Positions 7,972 to 15,356 of a stretch of 15,356 bases of DNA are shown one piece after another. How positions within the stretch are numbered: position 1 is the stretch's first letter; every line of letters begins with the position of its first letter. Origin of the DNA: Flavobacteriaceae bacterium UBA6231 (GTDB lineage Bacteria; Bacteroidota; Bacteroidia; Flavobacteriales; Flavobacteriaceae); contig DJWL01000018.1 in NCBI GenBank assembly GCA_002441545.1, forward strand, positions 22,420-37,775. The letters are read 5' to 3'. The position numbers and the translations under genes are program-made. The notes under the pieces are model-generated. The model worked only from the letters and a program-made list of their open reading frames with translations. It had not been told where the DNA came from and ran no database searches.

Positions 7972-8907
7972 ATGAATAATAAACAATTACATACAAATTT
8001 CATTAAAACCGAAGCCAAACGCCTCGGTTTTTTGTCTTGTGGCATTAGTAAAGCTAGTTTTTTAGAAGAAGAAGCTCCAAGACTCGAAAAATGGTTGAAG
8101 AAAAATATGCAAGGGGACATGCACTATATGGAAAATCATTTTGATAAACGTTTAGACCCAACAAAATTGGTTGAAGATTCTAAAAGTGTTATTTCATTAT
8201 TGTTGAATTATTATCCGAAAGAAACACAAGTCGAAAACACTTTTAAACTCTCAAAATATGCTTACGGAACCGATTATCATTTCGTAATTAAAGACAAACT
8301 CAAAACACTCTTAAATTTTATTCAAGAAGAAATTGGCGAAGTTCATGGTCGTGCATTTGTAGATTCTGCACCTGTTTTAGATAAAGCTTGGGCTGCCAAA
8401 TCGGGTTTAGGTTGGATAGGTAAAAACAGTAATTTGTTGACACAACAAGTAGGTTCTTTCTATTTTATTGCAGAACTTATAGTGGATTTAGAGCTAGATT
8501 ACGATTTACCTACAACAGATCATTGTGGAACATGTACTTCTTGTATTGATGCTTGCCCAACACAGGCAATCGTGGAACCATATGTTGTGGATGGAAGTAA
8601 GTGTATTTCGTATTTTACTATTGAATTAAAAGAAAACATTCCGACAGAATTTAAAGGAAAGTTTGACGATTGGATGTTTGGTTGCGATGTGTGTCAAGAT
8701 GTATGTCCATGGAATAGATTTTCAAAATCACACAATGAACCTTTATTCAATCCACATTCAGAATTATTGACAATGAATAAAAAAAGTTGGGAAGAAATTA
8801 CCGAGGATGTTTTTAATAAAGTATTTAAAAATTCTGCTGTTAATCGCACTAAATTTTCAGGCTTAAAAAGAAACATCAATTTTCTAAAAGAATGGTGTAT
8901 TCCGTAG
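7972..8907 (+). CDS. queG: Epoxyqueuosine reductase QueG
   Basis: Catalyses the last step of queuosine synthesis, reducing epoxyqueuosine to queuosine at the wobble base of tRNAs with GUN anticodons, in the cytoplasm. The N-terminal cobalamin-binding domain includes VDSAPVLDKAWAAKSGLGWIGKN-type sequence from about 130 (Asp131 is the candidate proton donor; SGLGWIGKN at 144-152). Two [4Fe-4S] sites follow: Cys185, 188, 191 with 245, and Cys238, 241 with 195, plus Cys211 nearby (pairing follows the ferredoxin-fold rule). At 311 residues it is shorter than the roughly 380-residue forms in E. coli and Bacillus, ending before their C-terminal HEAT-like domain. The ATG at 7972 is the first in frame. 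No promoter consensus precedes it, so it is probably read from the ruvB promoter. Confidence 0.95.
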   Translation: MNNKQLHTNFIKTEAKRLGFLSCGISKASFLEEEAPRLEKWLKKNMQGDMHYMENHFDKRLDPTKLVEDSKSVISLLLNYYPKETQVENTFKLSKYAYGTDYHFVIKDKLKTLLNFIQEEIGEVHGRAFVDSAPVLDKAWAAKSGLGWIGKNSNLLTQQVGSFYFIAELIVDLELDYDLPTTDHCGTCTSCIDACPTQAIVEPYVVDGSKCISYFTIELKENIPTEFKGKFDDWMFGCDVCQDVCPWNRFSKSHNEPLFNPHSELLTMNKKSWEEITEDVFNKVFKNSAVNRTKFSGLKRNINFLKEWCIP

Positions 8908-8916
8908 TGAGATTCT

Positions 8917-8924
8917 TATCTTTG
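8917..8924 (+). promoter_or_regulatory. Bacteroidota -7 element (TAnnTTTG) for maeB
   Basis: TATCTTTG matches TAnnTTTG exactly in the 45-nt gap between queG and maeB. It would place the transcript start around 8928-8930 and give a leader of about 23-25 nt before the maeB ATG. No TTG is seen at a proper -33 position, so this is a one-box match. Activity is inferred. Confidence 0.5.
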
Positions 8925-8952
8925 TTATTCCGATTTTTTAAATAAAAATAAA

Positions 8953-11253
8953 ATGAGTAAGCAAAGCAAAAGGAGAGAAGCACTTGTATATCATGCAAAG
9001 CCAACTCCAGGGAAGATTAAAGTTGTTCCAACCAAAAAATATGCAACACAAAGAGATTTATCACTAGCCTATTCGCCGGGTGTTGCAGAACCTTGCTTAG
9101 AAATAGAGAAAGACATAAATAATGTTTATAAATATACAGCTAAGGGAAACTTAGTTGCAGTGATTTCAAATGGTACTGCTGTTTTAGGTTTAGGAAATAT
9201 AGGCCCTGAAGCCTCAAAACCTGTTATGGAAGGGAAAGGGTTGTTGTTCAAGATTTTTGCCGATATAGATGTTTTTGATATAGAAGTTGGTACTGAGGAT
9301 GTAGAACAATTTATTCAAACAGTAAAAAATATTGCTCCTACTTTTGGTGGTATTAACTTAGAAGATATTAAGGCACCAGAAGCTTTTGAAATAGAAAGAC
9401 GTTTAAAGGAAGAATTAGATATACCATTAATGCATGATGACCAACATGGAACAGCCATCATATCTGCAGCTGCCTTGTTAAATGCATTAGAGCTTTCAAA
9501 AAAGAAAATTGAAAAGGTTAAAATAGTTATTAATGGAGCAGGAGCTGCAGCAATATCATGTACACGTTTATATCAAGCTTTTGGAGCAAAACGTGAAAAT
9601 ATTGTAATGCTAGATAGTAAAGGCGTTATTAGAAATGACCGTGACAATTTAACTTCAGAAAAAGCTGAATTTTCTACAGGAAGAAATATTCATACATTAG
9701 AAGAAGCCATGAAAGGGGCCGATGTATTTATTGGTTTATCAAAAGCAGATACTGTGTTGCCAGAAATGTTAGTATCAATGGCAAAAAATCCAATTGTGTT
9801 TGCAATGGCAAATCCAGATCCAGAAATTGCTTATGATGTTGCTATAGCAACCCGTAAGGATATAATTATGGCAACGGGTAGAAGTGATCATCCTAACCAG
9901 GTAAATAATGTTCTTGGATTTCCTTATATTTTTAGAGGAGCACTAGATGTTAGAGCAACAAAAATAAATGAGGCTATGAAAATGGCTGCTGTAAAAGCCT
10001 TAGCCAAATTAGCAAAAGAACATGTACCAGAACAGGTTAATATAGCCTACGGAGAAACAAAACTAACGTTTGGGAAAGAATATATCATTCCAAAACCTTT
10101 TGACCCACGTTTAATAGCTGAAGTGCCTCCTGCTGTTGCCAAAGCTGCTATGGAAAGTGGCGTTGCTAAAGAACCTATTACAGATTGGGATAAATACAGA
10201 GAATCTCTTCTTGAGCGTATGGGTTCTGATAATAAAATTGTTAGATTATTATTTAACAGAGCCAAATTGGATCCTAAACGGGTTGTTTTTGCAGAAGGAG
10301 ATCAATTATCTGTCCTTAAAGCGGCGCAAATTGTTTATGATGAAGGTATAGCTAAACCAATTCTATTAGGAAGAAGAGAGACTATAAAACGTTTGATGAC
10401 TGAAATAGAATTTGATGCTGCAGATGTTATTATTATAGATCCAAAATCTGAAAAAGAAGATGCCCGGAAGAACAAGTACGCTAAAGTGTATTGGCAACAA
10501 CGAAAACGTAGAGGCGTTACTTATTATGCAGCTCAAAGGCTAATGAGAGAGCGTAACTATTTTGCTGCTATGATGGTTAATGAAGGTGATGCAGATGCTT
10601 TAATATCTGGATATTCTAGAAATTATCCTTCAGTTGTAAAACCTATGTTAGAACTTATAGGTTTGGCGCCAGGTGCCACTAGAGTTGCTACAACAAATAT
10701 AATGATGACCAAACGCGGTCCAATGTTTTTAAGTGATACATCAATAAATATTAATCCTTCAGCAAAAGACTTAGCAAAAATTGCACAAATGACTTCCAGA
10801 GTAATTAAAATGTTTGGAATGGAAGCAGTTATGGCTATGATTTCATTTTCAAACTTTGGGTCTTCTAATCATGAAAATGCCTCAAAGGTAAGAGAAGCTG
10901 TTTCGTTTTTACATCGTCATTATCCAGATATGATTGTTGATGGTGAATTACAAACAGATTTTGCTTTGAATGATGAAATGCTTAGAGAACGTTTTCCGTT
11001 TTCAAAACTTGTTGGCAAAAAGGTTAATGCTTTAATTTTTCCTAATCTTGATTCAGCAAATATTACATATAAACTTTTAAAAGAATTAAATGAAGCTGAA
11101 TCCATTGGACCTATCATGATGGGAATGCGTAAACCTGTTCATATTCTTCAATTAGGAGCTAGTGTTGATGAAATTGTAAATATGACTGCTGTTGCAGTTG
11201 TTGATGCTCAGAATAAAGAAAAATGGGAACAAGAAAAGGCTAAGGCTAAGTAA
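8953..11253 (+). CDS. maeB: NADP-dependent malic enzyme with C-terminal phosphotransacetylase-like domain (MaeB)
   Basis: Oxidative decarboxylation of malate to pyruvate, giving CO2 and probably NADPH for biosynthesis; cytoplasmic. 766 residues, the usual two-domain MaeB length. The malic enzyme part (about 1-425) has the YSPGVAEPC motif at 40-48 (catalytic Tyr40), GKGLLFK with Lys95 as candidate base, metal-site residues Glu137-Asp138 in NLEDIKAPEAF, HDDQHGTA at 161-168, and the dinucleotide loop GAGAAA at 195-200. MANPDP at 285-290 is also typical. From about 437 the sequence matches phosphotransacetylase. In E. coli MaeB this domain has no PTA activity but senses acetyl-CoA and controls the oligomer; the same role is inferred here. 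NADP rather than NAD use follows the family and cannot be proved from the residues seen. Confidence 0.95.
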   Translation: MSKQSKRREALVYHAKPTPGKIKVVPTKKYATQRDLSLAYSPGVAEPCLEIEKDINNVYKYTAKGNLVAVISNGTAVLGLGNIGPEASKPVMEGKGLLFKIFADIDVFDIEVGTEDVEQFIQTVKNIAPTFGGINLEDIKAPEAFEIERRLKEELDIPLMHDDQHGTAIISAAALLNALELSKKKIEKVKIVINGAGAAAISCTRLYQAFGAKRENIVMLDSKGVIRNDRDNLTSEKAEFSTGRNIHTLEEAMKGADVFIGLSKADTVLPEMLVSMAKNPIVFAMANPDPEIAYDVAIATRKDIIMATGRSDHPNQVNNVLGFPYIFRGALDVRATKINEAMKMAAVKALAKLAKEHVPEQVNIAYGETKLTFGKEYIIPKPFDPRLIAEVPPAVAKAAMESGVAKEPITDWDKYRESLLERMGSDNKIVRLLFNRAKLDPKRVVFAEGDQLSVLKAAQIVYDEGIAKPILLGRRETIKRLMTEIEFDAADVIIIDPKSEKEDARKNKYAKVYWQQRKRRGVTYYAAQRLMRERNYFAAMMVNEGDADALISGYSRNYPSVVKPMLELIGLAPGATRVATTNIMMTKRGPMFLSDTSININPSAKDLAKIAQMTSRVIKMFGMEAVMAMISFSNFGSSNHENASKVREAVSFLHRHYPDMIVDGELQTDFALNDEMLRERFPFSKLVGKKVNALIFPNLDSANITYKLLKELNEAESIGPIMMGMRKPVHILQLGASVDEIVNMTAVAVVDAQNKEKWEQEKAKAK

Positions 11254-11275
11254 TTCAAATTGCCAATTATTTTAT

Positions 11276-11283
11276 TACATTTG
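11276..11283 (+). promoter_or_regulatory. Bacteroidota -7 element (TAnnTTTG) for ruvA (and possibly sprA)
   Basis: TACATTTG is an exact TAnnTTTG match in the 52-nt maeB-ruvA gap. The transcript start would be near 11287-11289, about 17-19 nt before the ruvA ATG. A TTG at 11260-11262 is only 13 bp upstream, closer than the usual -33 spacing, so it may not count. If real, this is the nearest promoter to sprA. Confidence 0.55.
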
Positions 11284-11305
11284 AAAGGCAAACTAACTTT
11301 TTTAA

Positions 11306-11887
11306 ATGATAACACATATTCAAGGGAAACTTATTGAAAAAAATCCAACAGATGTAGTTATTGATTGTAATGGTGTTGGCTATTTTATCAGTATTTCGCT
11401 TTATACGTTTTCTCAGATACCAGATAAAGAGCATTTAAAATTATATACGCATTTACAGGTTAAAGAAGATTCACACTCACTTTATGGGTTTTCTTCATTA
11501 GCTGAGCGCGAAATATTTAGACTCTTAATTTCTGTAAGTGGTATAGGAGCCAATATTGCTCGTACTATGTTGTCATCATTAACACCTAAACAAGTAAGAG
11601 AAGGAATTGCAACTGGCGACGTCGCTTTAATACAGTCTATCAAAGGAATTGGAACAAAAACAGCACAACGTGTAATTATAGATTTAAAAGATAAAATTTT
11701 AAAAATCTATGATATAGATGAAGTTTCTGTTTCAAAAGGCAATACCAATAAAGAAGAGGCGTTATCTGCTTTAGAAGTTCTTGGGTTTGTAAAAAAACAA
11801 GCAGAACGCGTTGTTGATAAAATTGTAATGTCACAACCTGAAGCCAGTGTTGAAACTATTATTAAGCAAGCTTTAAAAAATTTATAA
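11306..11887 (+). CDS. ruvA: Holliday junction branch migration protein RuvA
   Basis: DNA-binding partner of RuvB: tetramers bind the four-way junction and hold its arms for branch migration. 193 residues, normal size. The N-terminal OB-fold domain (about 1-63) starts with the typical MITHIQGKLIEK and contains NGVGY at 22-26. Two helix-hairpin-helix motifs follow, SVSGIGANIA (76-85) and SIKGIGTKTAQR (111-122). After a short linker (about 140-148) the C-terminal RuvB-binding domain contains EEALSALEVLGF (150-161). The ATG at 11306 is the natural family start. Its TAA at 11885-11887 is immediately followed, in the same frame, by the sprA start region with no terminator, so both genes should share one mRNA. 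Confidence 0.97.
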   Translation: MITHIQGKLIEKNPTDVVIDCNGVGYFISISLYTFSQIPDKEHLKLYTHLQVKEDSHSLYGFSSLAEREIFRLLISVSGIGANIARTMLSSLTPKQVREGIATGDVALIQSIKGIGTKTAQRVIIDLKDKILKIYDIDEVSVSKGNTNKEEALSALEVLGFVKKQAERVVDKIVMSQPEASVETIIKQALKNL

Positions 11888-14800
11888 TTGATTTTGAATA
11901 CTACCAAACCAGCATCCTATAAATTAATTAATAAATACTTATTATTAACTCTTTCATTCCTTTTTTCATTTGCAGTTTGGTCACAGGAACCAGCACAAGA
12001 TTCTACGGCTACTGGATTTCAATTAGGAAAACTTAATATTCCCAACCCTAATAGTATTGTGTCTAAATATACATACGACCCCATTACAGATAGATATATT
12101 TATACTGAAAAAGTTGGAAGTTTTAATATCAATTATCCAATAATTTTAACACCAAAAGAATTTCAAGCGTTAGTTGATAAAGAGAATTTAAGATCGTATT
12201 ACAAACAAAAAATTGATGCTTTTGATGGAAAAAAAGATGGAGCTAAAGATGAACAAAAAAATTTACTACCTGGGTTTTATGTAAAATCAGATCTTTTTGA
12301 AACTATTTTTGGAGGTAATAATATTGATGTTATTCCTCAAGGATCTGTTGAAATGGATTTGGGAGTGCTTTTTTCTAAACAAGATAATCCATCGTTTTCA
12401 CCAAGAAATAGAAGTAATTTCACTTTTGATTTTGATCAGCGTATTAGCTTAAGTTTATTAGGAAAAGTTGGAACACGTCTTCAAGTAACGGCAAATTACG
12501 ATACGCAATCTACCTTTGATTTTCAAAATTTAATAAAATTAGAATACACACCAACTGAAGATGATATTATTCAAAAAATAGAAGTTGGAAATGTAAGTAT
12601 GCCTTTAAACAGTTCTTTAATTACAGGAGCACAAAGTTTATTTGGTGTGAAAGCACAATTGCAATTTGGAAAGACAACGGTAACTGGGGTTTTTTCTGAA
12701 CAAAAATCTCAAGCTAGTACTGTAGTTGCTCAAGGAGGAGGCACTTTACAAGAGTTTGAATTGTTTATAAGGGATTATGATGAAAACAGGCATTTCTTTT
12801 TGGCACAATACTTTAGAGATACTTATGATAAGGCATTAGCTACTTATCCGTATTTCAACAATGGAGGTTTGCAAATAACTAGAATAGAAGTTTGGGTAAC
12901 TAACAGAAGCAACAGGACAGATAATATTAGAAACATTGTAGCTTTTCAAGACTTAGGAGAATCAGACGTTATAGGTTTACAAACACCTCCGGCAGGATTT
13001 GTTAATGCCGGTTTTGGAACCTATCCAAATAATGGAAATAACGATTTTGACCCTACAAATATTGGTGGTGGAGGTTCTCAACTTACAAACGCCATTCGTG
13101 ATGTAGCAACCGTGCAATCAGGTATTTTAGTTCCAAACGTAAAGGAAGGGTTTGATTATGCTAAATTAGAGAATGCAAGAAAATTAATAGAAGGCCAGGA
13201 ATTTATACTCAATAAAGATTTAGGTTATATCTCGTTAAACCAGCGTTTAAATAATGACGAAGTACTGGCAGTATCATTTCAATTTACAGTTGGCGGACAA
13301 GTATATCAAGTTGGTGAATTTGCAAATGATGGTGTTGATGCCACTAATGTTACTACAAACACTTCTGGTCAGGTAACATCTGTAGTAAATAGTAATTTAG
13401 TGTTAAAACTTTTAAAAAGCAGTATCACCAATGTAAATCAGCCAGTTTGGAATTTGATGATGAAAAACATTTATGATACAGGTGCATATCAATTAAGTCA
13501 AGATGATTTCAAATTAAACATTTTTTATAATGAAGCATCACCTTTAAATTATATTACTCCAGTTAGCGGGACTCCTTTTCCAACACCAGGGTCCAATGAA
13601 AAAGATTTACAGGAAACACCATTGTTACGGGTATTTAATTTAGATAAATTAAATTTCAATAATGACCCGCAAACCAATGGAGATGGATTTTTTGATTTTG
13701 TACCAGGAATTACAGTAATTCCACAAAACGGAAAAATAATCTTTACAAGTGCAGAACCTTTTGGTAAATATCTATTTAATAAATTATCGCTTAACAGTGG
13801 TGAAGATTATAATAATGATGCTACCTATAACGCAAATCAGAAAAAATACGTTTATGATGTGCTTTATAAAAGCACAAAAACAGCAGCTTTAGAAGCAGTT
13901 GAAAAAAATAAATTCAAATTAAAAGGGCGATATAAATCAGCAAGTGGGGATGGTATTCCAATAGGTGCTTATAATGTTCCAAGAGGTTCTGTAAAAGTAA
14001 CCGCTGGCGGAAGAGTTTTGGTAGAAGGTATTGATTATACTGTTGACTATCAATTAGGTAGAGTTCAAATTTTAGATGCTGCACTTAAAGCTTCCAATAC
14101 ACCAATTCAGGTAACTACTGAAAATAATGCTGTTTTTGGGCAACAAACAAAACGTTTTACAGGGCTTAATATTGAACATAAGTTTAATGAGAATTTTGTT
14201 TTAGGTGCTACGCTTTTAAACTTAAATGAGCGACCAATAACGCAAAAAGCTAATTACGGATCAGAACCTATAAATAACACCATTTTTGGAATTAATGGAA
14301 ATTATGCTACTAAAGTTCCGTTTTTAACGCGTTTAGTTAACAAACTACCAAATATTGATACCGATGTAGAATCAAACCTATCTTTAAGAGGTGAGTTTGC
14401 CTATTTAGCTCCGGGTGCTCCAAAAGGAACTAATTTTAATGGAGAAGCTACTTCATATATTGATGACTTTGAGGGTTCACAAAATGCCATTGACTTAAAG
14501 GCTCAACAGTCTTGGTTTTTATCAAGTAGACCAATTGGTTTGGGTGCGGCATCAAATCCTAATGAAGATGATAATGGAATTCAAAATGGTTACCAAAGAG
14601 CTAGGTTAAACTGGTATACAATCGACCCTATTTTTTACAGTAGTCAAAGACCAAATGGTGTTTCTGACAATGATGTTTCTAGTTTATATACTAGCCGTGT
14701 GTTCATAAAAGAACTTTTTCCAGAACGCGATTTGGTTCAAGGGCAAAACTCTGTAATCAACACATTAGATTTAGCTTATTTTCCTGCAGAAAGAGGTCCA

Positions 14801-15356
14801 TATAACTTTGATTCTAATGCTGCAAATGGAACAATGACTAATCCAATTGAAAGTTGGGCAGGTATCACACGTCAATTAACATCAACAGATTTAGAACAAG
14901 CCAATGTTGAGTATATTGAATTTTGGCTTCAAGACCCATTTCAAGAAAATCCTTCAAATCCTGGTGGAAAATTAGTGTTTGACCTTGGAAATATTTCTGA
15001 GGACATTGTAAAAGATGGAAGGAAATTATACGAAAACGGATTGCCAAAAGATGGAAATAAATCGCTATTACCTGTTACAGCATGGGGTACTGTAGTGCCT
15101 CAAAATCAGTCTCTAATTTATGCCTTTGACACAACTGGACAAGAACGAGTAAATCAAGATGTTGGTTATGACGGATATAGTGACGCTGAAGAAATTTCAA
15201 AGTTTGGTGCAACTTTTGGAGATGACCCTTCAAATGATAATTATACCTATTTTTTAAATACGGATGGAGATATTTTTGAACGTTATAAAAAATATAATGG
15301 AATTGAAGGAAATACTCCAGACACATTTACAAATACTGATAGAGCAGCCAATACAC
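11888..15356 (+). CDS. sprA: Cell-surface protein SprA/SovA, type IX secretion outer-membrane translocon, 3' end cut by window edge
   Basis: Giant outer-membrane beta-barrel through which type IX secretion cargo (gliding adhesins, secreted enzymes) passes. The frame stays open from 11888 to the right edge, giving 1156 codons, about half of the usual 2300-2400 residues. Family signatures include EVGNVSMPLNSSLITGAQSL near 237, PRGSVKVTAGG near 700, YIDDFEGSQ near 857 and QERVNQDVGYDG near 1085. A signal peptide is clear: Lys16, a hydrophobic core at about 18-31, and likely cleavage before Gln33 (AVWS|QEP). No ATG precedes residue 156, so translation must begin at TTG 11888 or TTG 11894 (or the ATT between). 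The start given is the first possible. No terminator separates it from ruvA, so it is probably coupled to ruvA translation. No frameshift is seen in the visible half. Confidence 0.95.
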   Translation, partial: MILNTTKPASYKLINKYLLLTLSFLFSFAVWSQEPAQDSTATGFQLGKLNIPNPNSIVSKYTYDPITDRYIYTEKVGSFNINYPIILTPKEFQALVDKENLRSYYKQKIDAFDGKKDGAKDEQKNLLPGFYVKSDLFETIFGGNNIDVIPQGSVEMDLGVLFSKQDNPSFSPRNRSNFTFDFDQRISLSLLGKVGTRLQVTANYDTQSTFDFQNLIKLEYTPTEDDIIQKIEVGNVSMPLNSSLITGAQSLFGVKAQLQFGKTTVTGVFSEQKSQASTVVAQGGGTLQEFELFIRDYDENRHFFLAQYFRDTYDKALATYPYFNNGGLQITRIEVWVTNRSNRTDNIRNIVAFQDLGESDVIGLQTPPAGFVNAGFGTYPNNGNNDFDPTNIGGGGSQLTNAIRDVATVQSGILVPNVKEGFDYAKLENARKLIEGQEFILNKDLGYISLNQRLNNDEVLAVSFQFTVGGQVYQVGEFANDGVDATNVTTNTSGQVTSVVNSNLVLKLLKSSITNVNQPVWNLMMKNIYDTGAYQLSQDDFKLNIFYNEASPLNYITPVSGTPFPTPGSNEKDLQETPLLRVFNLDKLNFNNDPQTNGDGFFDFVPGITVIPQNGKIIFTSAEPFGKYLFNKLSLNSGEDYNNDATYNANQKKYVYDVLYKSTKTAALEAVEKNKFKLKGRYKSASGDGIPIGAYNVPRGSVKVTAGGRVLVEGIDYTVDYQLGRVQILDAALKASNTPIQVTTENNAVFGQQTKRFTGLNIEHKFNENFVLGATLLNLNERPITQKANYGSEPINNTIFGINGNYATKVPFLTRLVNKLPNIDTDVESNLSLRGEFAYLAPGAPKGTNFNGEATSYIDDFEGSQNAIDLKAQQSWFLSSRPIGLGAASNPNEDDNGIQNGYQRARLNWYTIDPIFYSSQRPNGVSDNDVSSLYTSRVFIKELFPERDLVQGQNSVINTLDLAYFPAERGPYNFDSNAANGTMTNPIESWAGITRQLTSTDLEQANVEYIEFWLQDPFQENPSNPGGKLVFDLGNISEDIVKDGRKLYENGLPKDGNKSLLPVTAWGTVVPQNQSLIYAFDTTGQERVNQDVGYDGYSDAEEISKFGATFGDDPSNDNYTYFLNTDGDIFERYKKYNGIEGNTPDTFTNTDRAANT

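Noticed and set aside
8907..8952. Terminator between queG and maeB
   Set aside because: The T-run at 8933-8938 is not preceded by a G/C-containing stem; only an A/T-rich weak pairing is possible.
11260..11291. TTGCC / GGCAA inverted repeat between maeB and ruvA as a terminator
   Set aside because: The stem is only 5 bp with a 22-nt loop and no following T-tract; it also overlaps the likely ruvA promoter.
11889..11896. TGATTTTG as a -7 element for sprA
   Set aside because: It has TG instead of TA at the key first two positions and overlaps the only possible start codons.
12059..12355. GTG 12059 or ATG 12353 as the sprA start
   Set aside because: Both would remove the signal peptide that an outer-membrane protein needs and discard conserved N-terminal sequence.
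14865..15326. Minus-strand open frames opposite sprA (and similar ones opposite coxA, coxB, maeB and ruvA)
   Set aside because: They are antisense shadows of strongly conserved genes, with no promoter signal and no family resemblance.

Overview
The window is an ordinary, compact stretch of chromosome from a member of the Bacteroidota, most likely a marine-type Flavobacteriaceae. The grounds are AT-rich sequence (by eye roughly one-third G+C), near-absent Shine-Dalgarno motifs, perfect TAnnTTTG promoter elements, the type IX secretion gene sprA, and an alternative complex III operon of the flavobacterial type. Genus cannot be fixed from the sequence alone. All eleven genes are on the + strand, and no gene-free stretch exceeds about 100 bases. 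I saw no RNA gene, mobile element, CRISPR array or recently acquired island.

Bases 2-6838 hold the distal part of a respiratory operon: actC (cut by the left edge), actD, actE, actF, coxB and coxA. Spacing is 1-nt overlap to 30 nt, and the operon closes with a strong intrinsic terminator at 6861-6892. ActC and ActF are quinol-side membrane subunits, ActD a small membrane subunit, and ActE a lipid-anchored mono-heme cytochrome c. CoxB and CoxA are the Cu-A and haem a/a3-CuB subunits of an aa3-type oxidase. Together they would oxidise quinol, reduce oxygen and pump protons, probably as the ACIII-aa3 supercomplex known from Flavobacterium johnsoniae.

Bases 6895-11887 hold ruvB, queG, maeB and ruvA. 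They cover Holliday-junction branch migration (RuvB and RuvA, separated by two unrelated genes), the last step of queuosine synthesis (QueG), and NADP-malic enzyme fused to a phosphotransacetylase domain (MaeB). TAnnTTTG elements lie upstream of ruvB, maeB and ruvA. The ruvB element is so close to the ATG that its transcript should be nearly leaderless.

Bases 11888-15356 hold the first half of sprA, the giant outer-membrane translocon of the type IX secretion system. It starts directly at the ruvA stop codon, in the same frame, and has no usable ATG, so it must begin at TTG. It runs off the right edge with its frame open.

I found no wholly new system. The points worth checking are the sprA start, the ruvB promoter/terminator junction, the four-helix CoxB with a modified Cu-A loop, the His-rich segments in ActF and CoxA, and a terminator-like hairpin early in queG.
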